A stretch of DNA of 64,000 bases, from positions 506,833 through 570,832 of the forward strand of contig JAVGVS010000162.1 of the NCBI GenBank assembly GCA_032718565.1, read 5' to 3'. Positions 1 to 11,163 of this stretch are shown one piece after another. The notes below the pieces were generated by a model. It searched no databases and was not told where the DNA came from. It saw nothing but the letters and a program-made list of their open reading frames with translations. Numbering within the stretch: the stretch's first letter is position 1; each line of letters opens with the position of its first letter. A program made the position numbers and the translations under genes. Source of the DNA: Distichodus sexfasciatus. Lineage: Eukaryota > Chordata > Actinopteri > Characiformes > Distichodontidae.

Positions 1-1052
1 ATCTAAAATGATAGAGCCATGCAATCAGCAATTGCTGCTGAGAACTGTCTTTACAGAATGCTAATGAAACTCCGCTTATATAAACCAGGACAGAAAGATG
101 TGCAAAACAATCATTTCTCTTGACTTCTGTGTGACACGGCATTCTGATTCCAGTCCTACATTGCAAACACATTAATTTCGAGATACCACTTTGCATAACA
201 GCAATCCTCTAATGTCTAAAAAAGCAGCATGCATCATTTACATATTGGATATTTACACATTTATTGTGTTGTGAACAAAATGTTGTTGACAGGCTGGACA
301 GTGGTAGAAGCTATTGCAAGTCAATATGTCTTTGGGTTTTTTTTAAATAAAAAAATGTTTAGACTCAACTTAAAGATGAACATATTCATGTACTTCAAAC
401 ATGAGCACACCTCAGAAAAATACACAGATTTCACTGACCATTCCTTCCAACATAAACATTTTTGTAGTGCACTCGGTTAAAACTGAGCAGTGCTTCACAT
501 GCGGAAGTCAAGGTTAATTTGTAGCACTTAAAGCTCAGTGGTAACAAAATCACTACCATTAGGATGTAATGCAATTGTAAACAGTCATGTTCCTCTCTCA
601 AACAAAGCGGCAAAGGGATTCACGGACTCCAGATTGCAGATGATTATGTTTTGCCTTTAGAGGACTTCCTCCCTCTCTTCCTCCCTCCTTTCAAAAGCAC
701 CACAGTCCGCTCCATATTTATAACTTTCCCAATTTCATCCCCGCACCCAGAAACCAATAACAGATGCTGCAGGAGAGGTCGCTGATTCTATTCCCTTTAT
801 TATTTTCCCATTACCTGTGTCACTGGGGAGCCGGCGTGCACCGAGAGGAGCCTTCCGCACGCTCCCTGACCTGGTTTGATGAAGTCGCAGTGGAGAGCCT
901 GTGGAGGCGACCGTGGTGCCGCCCAAAACACAGACGCCAGGCGCATTTTAATGACATCCGAGGGGCGAGATGCCTCACTTCTCGGTCAGACGGGGTGGGG
1001 AACCCACTCGTTTTTCAACCGATGCGGGAACCGATGCGTAATGGGAAGAGTA
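1..1052. other. gene-free flank, no recognised feature
   Basis: AT-rich sequence with no supported exon. A CT-rich stretch lies at about 660-690. A GC-richer block at about 820-1020 gives short overlapping frames on both strands, but none has a recognisable domain or convincing splice sites. It lies far downstream of the phosphatase gene. I see nothing else to annotate. Confidence 0.5.
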
Positions 1053-1601
1053 GCTGTGAGAAATTACAGCAGTAAGAACACGGGAGAGAAACATGGTCCG
1101 TCTCTTTCCACGGGAGATTGGTCTCGTGCCTCCGATTCAGTCTATTTCTTCGTCCCTGCATGCGTACTTGGCACCCCCTATATAAGAAAAACTATCACAG
1201 AGGCATTCGGCTGCGTCTCAATCTGTGTGAATGGACTCCCGCAGACTTATGGTACTCTAGTTATGCCCTGTGTCTGTGTGTTTGTGTACGGGTGTTGGCT
1301 TTACTTAGGTGTGAGAGATTTTTCTGTTTTGTTGAAGTAATTTTGTATGTAAGGGTCAGTCCTTGTAAGAAAAAAGGTTTTATTTGGAAAGACAATCGAT
1401 CATAAGAGGTGTTTACGTCTGCAAATAATAGAAAAACCTGACATTTGTCAGATTTATGTAGTTTTGTGGAATCATTTTTGTATGTCAGGACCAGATTCTG
1501 AAGAAAGGCTCAAGGATTAATTGAAAAATAAAAGAATCAGAAGATTGACCTTTGGGTCCTGTGCCTTGTCATTACTTATTATTTGGATGAAAGGGTGTTA
1601 C
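1053..1601 (+). mobile_element. possible solo LTR of a retroelement
   Basis: This block has the layout of a retroviral-type LTR. It begins TGTGAG and ends GTTACA (TG...CA termini). A TATA-like CCTATATAAG lies near 1178-1190 and an AATAAA signal near 1528-1534, followed by a G/T-rich stretch. No gag or pol remnants and no second LTR flank it, so it would be a solo LTR. I see no clear target-site duplication and do not recognise the family. The ends are a guess from the TG/CA rule, and chance co-occurrence of a TATA box and a poly(A) signal is a real alternative. Confidence 0.3.
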
Positions 1602-3724
1602 AGGAAGAACCTCATAACAGCACGAGACTGTGTGTGAATGTGTGTGTGAGTGATAGAGTGAGTGAACTAATATGGTTGTTAACACCTGCCGAAGACCTTC
1701 AAAAAGCCACATATTTGTGTGCAAGCTCCGTGTGACTTAACCAATCCAGTTATCTTATGGCAGGAACAGTTTATTGACATGATCAAAGCCAGTTTTAATT
1801 AAACTGTCACCACTTGCTTTAAAAGTCAATGATTTAGTAAATGGAAACAGTGATTCATAATCAGAAAACATACAGCTGTTAGGCTTCAGATGCCTGTCTT
1901 CAGAGACGACAGGTTAGTGGTAAATTAATCTAAAAGAGATGCTATTTGAGGAAAATTGCTAGTACTGCACAACCTATTATAGGTTGGATAACCATTATCT
2001 TGGTGACCTTATAAAGCATGCCAAACACTTCCCCCAGCTCTGCTTTCATAAGCTATTATTAGACACGTGAAAAGCGCATGGCAAACCAGAGAAATGTGTG
2101 TTGTGTGCTTACAATACAAATCTCCCTTAGTGGACAGAGGAGCGCATCCTGGGTCAGCTTGATATCAGATGAACTCCACTCCAGCAGCAATTTTCCAAAT
2201 TACGCCACGCTTTTTGTCATCTCGGCCCCATTATTGCCTTGCCTAGAAGAATGGCAAATAATGACAGCAATGTTCTGTGAAATGATGCTATTACAGAAGA
2301 TTTAGGCCGGGGTTTTCAAGTCACCCTCGTCCAAGAGAGTCGGGACTGAAGCGCTCTCTGAATTGCTGTCTGAACCTTTGACCACATGTAATATACACAT
2401 CAGGATGGACTGGACTCTTACCTTGTTGTAACGCAAACCATCTGCTTTTAAGTGAAGGTTGTAATGTCTTTTAAAAGGATACAGTGCTCAGCGTCCTGGA
2501 GTCTGTAATGATTGTTGAAGAGTGCACTGCAACCTTCACAGTAATCCCCCTCTTAGAGTGTGCTCACTCTGACCTTTTTCTTGCTTTTTGTAATTTTGTT
2601 TCTCCATCAGTTGATGTCTGCACTTTCAAAATTTTTACCCTTTTGTATTCTCTACTCTCTTCCTATTTGCTCCATTCTCCAGTCTCCTCTTTTTCCCCTG
2701 ACCTGTCCCTATTCTGTCTTACCCTGTCCGCCTTTCTTCAGTATCAATGATGGCTGTCGCTCTGTGGCGTTTCCCCATCGGCCCCGGTGCTGGCTGACCT
2801 CCACACGGATCAGCCTCAGCCACCATCTGCAAGGCCTGAAGCCGATCGACAGGCCTCTGCTGCTTTGCCATTCTGTCTCTCTACGCAGGCCTGAGTCAGT
2901 GCCAAGTGTTGGTGCCAAGCACAGAGCCAGACACTGGGGCACCTCCAGCCTCTTTCATTACATCCACATTGCCAAGGTCATACAGGGAGGAGGAGAACTG
3001 CTCTTGACCCAAATTGCTTATCGACGCCCGCTGTTAAGTACATTGCGTGTTTTATGCCGACTGTGTAATTAAAAGGTGAATGCCAATTTGAAATTTCTAG
3101 TTGTTTTTGGAATTTTAGAATTGAATGATTGGCATAGTGCTGATAACATATTGGGTCTGTGTAGGACAAAAGCAATATGAAAATTCCTTTTTATGTATTA
3201 TGTCATCCTTAAGAAACATTATCTTAACCTTCTATGTACTCACCAACAGCTTTTTCAATATTAAATCTTATGTTTGACAGAAAAATGTAAGTAGCAGTGA
3301 CTAGTTCGGGGCAACTAGAATTTAAAATAATCAATGTCTTATATAACTATTGTGTTTTATATGTAAGTGTTCCCAATGTACATTAAAAAAAGTTTTAAAA
3401 TGCTTTTTTTTAAATGAGAAACAAGTGAATTATCCTCATTAAACCACGATCTATGAGAGGTAAATAACACCATTACACGAAATATTGATTGAAATGGTTA
3501 GTAATGGAGTTAATAATCAGATATAAAGAATGTTTACTGGGATTATTTTGGTTTCTGACCCTTTGGATAATTAAACCAGCAAAGAAGAAAAAGCAACATT
3601 GACTTGATGTCATGTTTGCGATCGTATCCCTTGAAAAACAGAGGATGCAGGACTCATAGTTCACGTTTACACTTTTTAATGCTTTAAACACAAACATAAA
3701 ACACACAAACAACTCAGACACGGG
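1602..3724. other. intergenic, no supported gene
   Basis: No exon or known repeat is recognised. The stretch at about 2740-3090 is less AT-rich than its surroundings and has open frames on both strands without family resemblance. It could be a conserved non-coding element, but nothing in the sequence alone proves it. The rest is AT-rich. Confidence 0.4.
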
Positions 3725-4022
3725 CTCGCGCTGGTTAGCTCAGTCTCTCTGCAGTTTGTAGCAGAACGCCACTCGGAAACAGACCCACACTCCAACGAGT
3801 TTTGACTCACACGACTAGACCACAGGCTCGCTCTGGGGTGCGTTTCCCAAAAGCATAGTTGCTAACGTATTGCTAACTACATTAGCAACACTTTATTAGT
3901 TGTTAATGTACACCATTATGTAGTTAGCAACTACGCTTTTGGGAAACGCACCTTTGGTTAGCTCAGTCTCTTTGCAGTTCGATCGCCACTAGAAAGCGAA
4001 ACCACACTCCAGCGAGTTGACT
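3725..4022. repeat. direct repeat of about 102-bp period, split by a MITE
   Basis: The motif GCTCG(C)GCTGG followed by TTAGCTCAGTCTCT starts near 3724 and recurs. The next unit begins with GCTCGCTCTGG at about 3826, is interrupted at 3837-3952, and resumes at 3953 with TTTGGTTAGCTCAGTCTCT. Both units continue through CGCCACT...ACCACACTCCA(A/G)CGAGTT. The period without the insert is about 102 bp. The second unit fades after about 4022. Confidence 0.75.
3837..3952. mobile_element. 116-bp palindromic MITE
   Basis: The element starts GGTGCGTTTCCCAAAAGC and ends with its inverted complement; 23 of the 24 outermost bases pair. The interior is built from TAGTTGCTAAC and GTTAGCAACTA motifs, so almost the whole element is one imperfect palindrome. 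It interrupts the second unit of a direct repeat, which defines both boundaries. It has no coding capacity and must have been mobilised in trans. The superfamily is unknown to me. The same terminus and core motifs recur at 21138-22047. Confidence 0.8.
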
Positions 4023-4213
4023 GAATTTCCTGGTTGGCATCTCAAAACAACAAAGATGCGAGTCTGGCCGGCTGCTGTGGATTGCTCTTTCTCTCTTAGA
4101 ACTGTAACATACACATAAAGCAAGGCAAAGGTGATTGTGACCGGACGCAAACTTTAAGCCATCGAGCCGGCTTAAATAATCAAAACGTACTCGGGTACTT
4201 TCGTAACCTCGGT

Positions 4214-4266
4214 TCCCTGAGATATGGGAACGAGTACTGTGTCGTAAGACGCTGTATGGGAAAAAC
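4214..4266 (+). repeat. DIRS inverted terminal repeat, left
   Basis: These 53 bp pair with 11786-11838 in inverted orientation. The inner 33 positions (4234-4266) match 30 of 33, including an 18-base perfect block next to the element interior. The outer 20 positions are more diverged. DIRS elements carry such inverted termini in place of LTRs. Confidence 0.85.
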
Positions 4267-4409
4267 TTGTGCACCAAGTCCAGGCGGTCCTCCGTGGCTT
4301 GGGTGCCGTCCCATTTGGTGCCCGAAGATACGGGCCCAGAGAAAGTAGGGACATGAACAATGTTAGTCAAGTAACCCTTGAGACTACTTAATCAGTCTAG
4401 GCAACGGAT

Positions 4410-5501
4410 TTAGGCAGAACGGACTCTGGTCTGCAGAGCGGGGACATCTAGGTTGTAAAACCTGATGAATGTGGACGGCGAGGACCAACCGGCCACCCTA
4501 TAAATCTCAGAAATGGATATCCCGCTGGACCACGCCCAGGAAGAGGCAATGCCTCTGGTGGAGTGGGCTCGGACTCTAATGGGGCACTGCAAGCCCAAGG
4601 AGGAGTAAGCCATGGCAATAGCCTCCACTATCCACCTGGAAAGTCTCTGCTTCGTAACAGGGCGACCTTTAGCGCGGTTACCGAAGCCAACAAAAAGCTG
4701 TTCTAAACTCCTGAATGAGGCAGAACGCTTGATGTATGCCCTTAAGGACCTAACGGGGCAGAGCACGCATAAGTCCTGGTCATCCGTCGAGGCGGACAGG
4801 GCAGAAAGTAATATGACCTGGGCTCTAAACAGAGTTGAGAGCACCTTAGGTACATAACCCAGCCTTGGTTTCAGGATGACTCTGGAGTCGTTGGGCCTGA
4901 ATTCCAAGCAAGCTGGGTTGACAGAGAGGGCCTGTAGATCCCCTACCTGCTTAACCGATGCCAGTGTTAAAAGCAGGGCGGTTTTAAATGAGAGCGATCT
5001 CAAGCTCGAGGATTGCAATGGTTTGAATGGGGGCCCCTTCAGGGCCCTTAGTACAGTCGACAAGTCCCAAGAAGGAACTGTATGAGGACGCAGAGGGTTC
5101 AATCTCCTGGTGCCTCGTAAAAACTGTATCACCACACTGTTCCTGCCGACTGAGCAACCAGCAGTAGGGGCGTGAAAAGCCGCTATGGCTGAAGCGTAAA
5201 CCTTGATGGTCGATGGAGAACGCTGCTTATCCAGCATCTCCTGCAGGAAGGAAAGAACCACTGATACCTCAGAGGTGACCAGATCAAAGTCGCGGCCTTG
5301 ACACCAAGCTGAGAAAAGGGACCATTTCAAAGCATAGAGACACCTAGTGGATGGAGTTCTAGCTTCAGCTGTAGTGCTTAAGACATGCTCTGGGAGGTCA
5401 AGAGGCTCCCGTTGAGCGGCCATACGTGCAGGGCCCATAACTCGGGCCGTCAAGGGAATGGGCCACGGGGCTGTTTCGAGCAGCTGGAATAACTCCGACA
5501 C
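4410..5501 (-). pseudogene. DIRS tyrosine recombinase, catalytically damaged
   Basis: This 363-codon open frame carries a DIRS tyrosine recombinase, which would integrate the circular DNA copy of the element. After an N-terminal SAM-like DNA-binding part (about residues 45-130), the catalytic half shows the box II signature HSTR within RAHSTRGIASSW and the nucleophile tyrosine in FIRFYNLDV near the C-terminus. The box I arginine, expected in the SVKRVGDLQAL motif of fish relatives, is glutamine here (SVKQVGDLQAL). The R-H-R-Y set is therefore incomplete and the enzyme is predicted inactive, although the frame is still open. It lies between the RNase H region and the left terminal repeat, as expected. 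The family call is secure from motif order; the inactivity is inferred. Confidence 0.88.
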
Positions 5502-5561
5502 CCACGGCTGGTTCCTCCAGAAGGGGGCTACCAGGAGAAGCTTGTGTTGGCATTCCCTGAC

Positions 5562-6820
5562 TCATCTGAGTACCTGTGGTAGCAGAGCGACTGGAGGGAA
5601 TGCATAGAGTAGGAGGTCTGGCCATTCATGGGCCAGGGCATCCGTGCTTCTCATGAAGTAGAGTGGGCAATGAGAGTTGTCTTCGGAGGCAAAGAGATCT
5701 ACTCGAGCCCTGCCGAAGACTTCCCAGATTCCCTGAACTGAGAGCGGGTGGAGCGTCCACTCCTCTGAGGAGACGTTGTCCCTTGATAACATGTCTGCTC
5801 CTTGGTTCAGTTTGCCCGGCACATGCGTCACCCTCGGTGAGCACAGGTTGGTCTGGGGCCCAAATCAGAAGGTGTTTTGCTAGCGTGCAGAGGCGCTTCG
5901 AGGTGATGCCACCCTGGTGATTCACATATGACACCACGGACATGCTGTCTGAGCATATCAGCACATGGTGTCCCCTTATGTCCGGCAGGAAGAATTGGCA
6001 GGCACAGCATACTGCTAGCATCCCAACTCCTTCTCGGACCAGAGGCCAAAGGCCGGTTTGCCCTTGCATAGCATAGTCTGTCATGACAACCTTCCTTCTG
6101 TGCGCCGTGTCTAAGAGCACCCCTCGCATTAGCCAGAGAGGGTCCCTCCAACGGCTCAGGGCTGAAACACAGGCCCAAGATACCATTATGCGATGGCGAC
6201 CATGGCGCCATGCTGCGAATGGAACCCTCTGCTTCAGCCAGCACTGGATGGGTTGCATGTGAAGCAGACCCAACTGGAGAACTGGCGAAGCCGTTGCCAT
6301 AAGGCCCATCATCTTCTGAAAGGCCTTGAGTGAGTGCGAGGTCCCTTCCACGAAGGAGGCCGCACGGTTCTGAATTGTCCTGGCTCGGTCTGCCGAGATG
6401 TTCGCCGTCATGCGCACGGAGTCGATAACTGTCCCCAGGAACAATACTCGTTGGCTAGGTGACAGAACGCTCTTGGCAACATTGACCCTGAGCCCCAGGC
6501 AATCCAAGTGGCTGAGGAAAAGGGTCCTGTGCGATATAGAAACCACCTCTGACTGGGCCAGAATGAGCCAGTCGTTGAGATAGTTGAGGATGCGGATTCC
6601 CATCTGTCGCAGAGGGGAGAGAGCTGCATCCATGCATCACGTAAAGGTGCGGGAAGCCAGGGATAACCCAAACAGTAAGTCCTTGTATTGGTATGCCACC
6701 CCTTCAAAAGCGAATCTAAAGAATCGTCTGTGATTGGGGCAATCTGTATGTGAACGTAAGCATCTTTCAGATCCAGAGACATGAACCAGTCCCCTAGGCA
6801 TATTTGCGAGAGGATGCATC
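5562..6820 (-). pseudogene. DIRS reverse transcriptase / RNase H, frameshifted
   Basis: The pieces lie in different frames. At 6640-6782 a frame opens with MSLDLKDAYVHIQIAP, typical of DIRS reverse transcriptase, and FAFEGVAYQYK follows in another frame. At 5626-6633 the palm motif appears as YLNDWLI, where the family has YLDDWLI. The RNase H part follows, with SDSMSVVSYVNHQGG. A further frame change near 5840 leads to THVPGKLNQGADMLSR and FGRARVDLFASEDNSHCP (5562-5831), the conserved tail of DIRS RNase H. The N-terminal part of the reverse transcriptase is absent because the LINE junction lies at about 6820. At least two frameshifts and the D-to-N change show that it is not functional. Confidence 0.88.
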
Positions 6821-7798
6821 TTGAAAGGATAGCACGTTTCTTAGTTTAGCAATATTACGGAGTTGAAAGAAGGAGGTGCGACTAATGTTAGAAGCATGTA
6901 CATCAAATGAAAGATTGGAGTCTAAAGTAACACCAAGGTTTTTAGCAACATTACTTGGTACAATGGATAATCCATCAAGACTGACCGTGATGTCAGATAG
7001 CTGACTTCTGGTGGCGTTAGTGCCAGTAAGAAGGACCTCAGTCTTGTCCAGATTTAGCTGGAGGAAGTTGTCCGACATCCACTTTTTTATGTCACATAAG
7101 CATTTTTCCATTTTCTGAAATTGCTGTCTGTCTTCTGGTTTAGCCGATATATATAACTGTGTATCGTCTGCAAAACAGTGGAAACTAATTCCATGCTTAC
7201 GAATGACTGAGCCTAAAGGTAGCATGTACAGCGAGAACAGCAAGGGACCTAAAACTGATCCTTGTGGTACTCCATATTTCACCCTGACGTGCTCAGAGGA
7301 ATCACCATTTACATCCACATACTGATAGCGGTCTGAAAGATAGGATCTGAACCAAGAGAGGGCCACTCCCCTGATACCAACAACATGTTCAAGTCTATCT
7401 ATGAGAATGGCATGATCAACAGTATCAAAAGCAGCACTAAGATCAAGCAGCACTAGGAGCGAGGCATAGCCCTGATCAGCAGATAAGAGAAGATCATTCA
7501 CTACCTTCAGCAGAGCAGTCTCTGTGCTGTGGTTGGCTCTAAACCCAGACTGAAACATTTCATAAATATGGTTTTCCTGCAAGAACGAGGTTAGCTGACT
7601 GGCAACAACTTTTTCTATTATTTTGGAGATAAATGGGAGATTAGATATTGGTCTATAGTTTAACATTACCAGGGGATCCAAGTTGGGCTTCTTCAGCAAA
7701 GGTTTAATCACTGCTAATTTAAGTGATTTGGGTAAATAACCAATGCTAATAGAGGAGTTAACTATTGCTAGTAGAGGTTTAATCACTACTGGAATCAT
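6820..7798 (-). pseudogene. LINE reverse transcriptase fragment
   Basis: This open frame of about 325 codons carries reverse transcriptase blocks in order: YRPISNLPFISKIIEK, FQSGFRANHSTETALLK, LLVLLDLSAAFDTVDH, GVPQGSVLGPLLF and the catalytic FADDTQLY with both aspartates. LNLDKTEVLLTG and NLGVTLDSNLSF follow. The frame ends in NIAKLRNVLSFQDA and then enters DIRS sequence. The enzyme would nick-prime and copy LINE RNA. Without its C-terminus, and with a broken endonuclease upstream, it is a relic. The motif set points to the CR1/L2/Rex1-Babar group; I cannot separate these by eye. Confidence 0.88.
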
Positions 7799-8077
7799 CT
7801 CTTTGAGTAGCCTTGTTGGAACAGGCAGGATCTAACATGCAAGTAGATGAATTTGAGGAAAAGATTAAAGACGGTAGATCTGACTGGTCAACTGGAGTAA
7901 ATGATTCAAATATATGGCTGCAGTATTAGTACTTCGCTTTGTCAAGGCCAGCCACTGTAGTTACTTGAGATTTTAGAATATTCTGTTCAATCGTTTTAAA
8001 TTTTTTGGTCAAAAAAGTCTAGAAATTCGCCACTAGAAACAATGTTGGTAATAATCGAGCAGTAGTCTGGCTATTAG

Positions 8078-9394
8078 TCAGCTTGATACCATGTTAAATG
8101 AAACCCAGGGATTATTTTTAAGGCTTTCAATTAGCAATGGATAGTATTCTGACTTTCGAGCTCTATGGTTTTTTATAGCTTCCCTCATACGCTCTTTCAT
8201 GCTAAAGCCAAAGCATCCGTTAATTAATCTAGTTTGCCGCCATTTACGTTCTAGTTTTCGTGCCCTTGTTTTAGGCCACGAGGTGGTCATTATACCAAGG
8301 GGATGTTTGTTTTCTGACCTGTGAAATTTTTAACGGAGCAATTTTATCTAAGGTGAAACGAAGCGGTAGAAGCGATAGTCCGTGATACTCGGGGTTCAGC
8401 AAGATTAGACATTTCACCGTCAGTAACCCAGGATCGGGGAGATTATCAATAAAGTGACTAGTTGTATCAAGCATTACAGCACGCCTGGAGCAGAAGCGTA
8501 GTTGTAGTATTTGAAATGACTCAAAAGTGAAACCAATGTAATGAGATGGTGGTCAGGAAATAATACTGCCTGAGGCAGTACTGTTACATTATTCATTAAG
8601 AATCTTCAAACGATAGGATTAAATCATGGTGCGACTGCAGTTGCAGTGGGCTCAGTTACATTTTGGGAACAATGCCCATGAATCTGAAGTAAATGGCAAA
8701 AGCTGCTGTCAGAGGATCTGCCTGTCATTCATAATGAATATTAAAAGTCTCCTGCCAATTATTATTGCTCTTTTCAGTTGAAAATAACTTAGGTCTGACA
8801 GAATTCTGGAAAATTCAGTTAGAATTCAGAATTGCCAGGACCTGTGATCTGTAAATCGTGAATGAGAGGGAAACACAAAGTTAGGTTTCTTTGCAGATAT
8901 GTCTGCAATTCTATGAATAATATTCGAATGATTTAAATGTAAATTCTAGGTCCTGACCTCTGTGTTATTGAAAGAGATCTTTCGTAGATCGTTGCAACAC
9001 CTCCCCCTTTACCACTGAGTCGGGGTTTATGCTCATAACTATATCCCATGATCATTTAAGGTTAAATACTCGTTGGTCTTACCCATTCCAAATGAAGTTG
9101 TAGATGGTCTGAAATCATTTCACTAATAATAAGTGCCTTAGTAGTTAATGATCTAATATTTAGTAGTCCTACTTTTAGCTTAGTGCTACAGATATTCTGC
9201 ATTGGCTGCTCTAATTTAATAGAAATTAGATTGGAAAGACGCCGTATTTTACGAACTATTTTTGGTTCGGGGCACAGAGACAATGTCAATATGGTGGTAC
9301 TTAGTGGCGGCTCATGTAACCTGCAGGGGCGGTCGTTTAGCCTTTCTTCTGCTCTGGCGGGTTTATTCTTATTCCGTTTGTCAATGGCCGCCAC
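8078..9394 (-). pseudogene. LINE ORF2 N-terminal endonuclease, broken
   Basis: The frame at 9062-9394 contains KVGLLNIRSLTTKALIISEM followed by SDHLQL, the usual start of an exonuclease/endonuclease/phosphatase-type domain in fish LINEs. It then loses frame. Frames at 8271-8474 (DNLPDPGLLTVKCLILL, RKQTSPWYNDHL) and 8078-8290 (basic, RKLERKWRQTR) match the region between endonuclease and reverse transcriptase. Several frameshifts separate the pieces and the central catalytic part is not readable. Confidence 0.65.
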
Positions 9395-9499
9395 ACCCGA
9401 ACCTCATAAAGGTTAGCTGCTAAGGTTCATTGAAATACGGGCAGCACCCCCACTTAGGGTGGATACCATCCTGCTCAAAAGACCAGACTTTCCTCGAAG

Positions 9500-10284
9500 G
9501 TGGACCATATTCACAAAACCTATGCTATTTTCAGAGCACCACTGACAGCCAGCAGTTCAGCCACTCAGAGCCTGCTTTTCAGAGGTCTCGAGCCACGCCC
9601 AGCTGGGAGGGGGCCAGAGAAAATTAATGCTCAAGTATATTGTTTTGGCCAGCTCACACCCTTTAAAATTACTTTGCCGATTTCCAGACTGTTCCGAGCT
9701 TGACGCCGCTGGTGCCGGCTACGGACGCACTCATTATCTGGAACATCACGCTATTACCGGCCAGCACCCAAGATTGGCTCCCGATGTCCGCGCTTCTGGC
9801 TCCCGGTAAACAATTTACCCGACTGCTGGTGCCGCTAAGGGTTCAGCTATTACGTCAGAGAATAGAATCACCCATCACCAGGAGCACTTTCAACAGGCGC
9901 CCAGCTGGTGTTTCACTGGAGCGGGTAAAACCTGTTCGACGCTTCGATAGATGGAGAGTGGTGCTCGGAGTAGCTCGTCAAGCTCGCTTCGCCCATACGC
10001 CAATCCGCCACCCATTGGTTTGCTGCGGGAACCCTAATGCCGGAGTTTTTGGGCCTGAAACGTTTCCAAATCTGAACCTGAAGCTCTCCAGGACTCCTGA
10101 CTGCGAACCTGCAGCTACAAAGGCGCCCTGGAGACTGTGCTAACGCCTGGAGTATGCTGCCTCTAGTTTCTATGATCTTCTCCACAGAGCCGTACCATCT
10201 TGGCATACACCTTTTACAGATAAAGTTATCACTACTTAACCTATTACCGTTGACGGAGTGAGCCATACAACATTCTACACTCAC
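9500..10284 (-). pseudogene. LINE ORF1-like remnant
   Basis: The minus-strand translation gives a GDSI motif after a hydrophobic strand and, in the same reading frame after a stop, LPGARSADI. This resembles the SGNH-type esterase part of CR1/L2 ORF1 proteins. The frame at 9913-10284 contains a Cys-x-x-Cys pair (ICKRCM) in its N-terminal half. Stops and frameshifts interrupt it. The assignment rests on position and two short motifs, so it is tentative. Confidence 0.4.
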
Positions 10285-10635
10285 TAAGTACAGAAAACAA
10301 ATATCACCGTTAGGTATCTTATTTAAAAAGAACAGATATCACTTACGTTGTTATTAGTTGAGCAGGATCGCTGAGAAGTTGCTGCCGGTTTTTATGCCTC
10401 AGTCCCGCCATGTTGGAGTGATAAACTATATTTTTTAGGTTTTAGTCAAGTAGTTATATTAATACTGAATCGCTTAGCGTAAGGAAAAGGTATAAAGAAA
10501 ATTAAGGTTAAGACGCCAGCGCTTTAAGCGGATAGCCCCATACGCTTACGGTTCCTCGTGAAAAATTAAATGACACGCCAGCAGTGTCTAATCAGTCGTT
10601 AGTCCTTATATAAAAGTTCGAAGAAATGGACAGGA

Positions 10636-11163
10636 CTATATGACTTGAGTATAAAAGTGGTGAGTGAAAGACCCGAAGTTGCACCGGCAAGAGACGCCGA
10701 TTTGCACCGCAAAAGTAGGAAGTGACGACATGACGCGCAAGAACCCAGGAATCAACTCTGGAAACAGTGACGAGCACTGGCGGGGTGCCTGCTGGCGAAT
10801 TCTGAAACCACTTGTCCAGTTTACTTCCAGACGTGGTCTCTGCAGAGACCAGTCAAGCCCGAGCTCACCGACAGCCTTGGTCATCACACGGACAAGCTCT
10901 TCGGGTCCGGCCTTGTCTTCTGGTGCTGCGAGAGGAAGACAGTGGCAAGAGGGCGGGTCAGACCAGGAGCCCGCGAACCCTCTATGGGCCCTGGTTGCCA
11001 GGAAAGGTTGTCTATCTGCCACGCTTCTCCCAAATGAGACAGCAAGCTGCCTACATGTGGAGGGATGCTGATCAGGCTGGGTGGAAGAGGAGCGGCGAAT
11101 CCATTCTTGTGGAGATGGCGCAGGCATGCGGGCATTGAGCCATGGCGCCTGCCAATCTCCCAC
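10636..11163 (-). pseudogene. DIRS gag remnant
   Basis: A 175-codon frame includes PEELVRVMTKAVGELGLDWS, which resembles the conserved segment of fish DIRS gag that precedes the reverse transcriptase frame. The second half drifts into a non-homologous frame, and an alternative frame covers 10592-10777, so at least one frameshift is likely. It lies between the right terminal repeat and the LINE, as expected for 5' gag. Confidence 0.55.

Larger units (their letters stand above)
6820..10600 (-). mobile_element. CR1/L2-like LINE inside the DIRS element
   Basis: Minus-strand pieces give, 5' to 3', an ORF1-like remnant with a possible esterase motif (about 9.5-10.3 kb), the start of an endonuclease (9062-9394), a linker (8078-8474) and a long reverse transcriptase frame (6794-7798). 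The motifs fit the CR1/L2 group of the Jockey superfamily. The 3' end is missing: the frame runs out of LINE sequence within the C-terminal part of ORF2 at about 6820, where DIRS sequence resumes. The 5' limit is uncertain (10.3-10.6 kb). Confidence 0.8.

Noticed and set aside
764..1340. Overlapping plus-strand frames of 103 and 154 codons as a gene
   Set aside because: No domain, no splice-site logic, and overlapping frames on the other strand; the open length fits the local GC content.
3732..3760. GGTTAGCTCAGT motif resembling a tRNA A box
   Set aside because: There is no B box at the right distance and no cloverleaf; the motif belongs to the 102-bp direct repeat and recurs at 3955.
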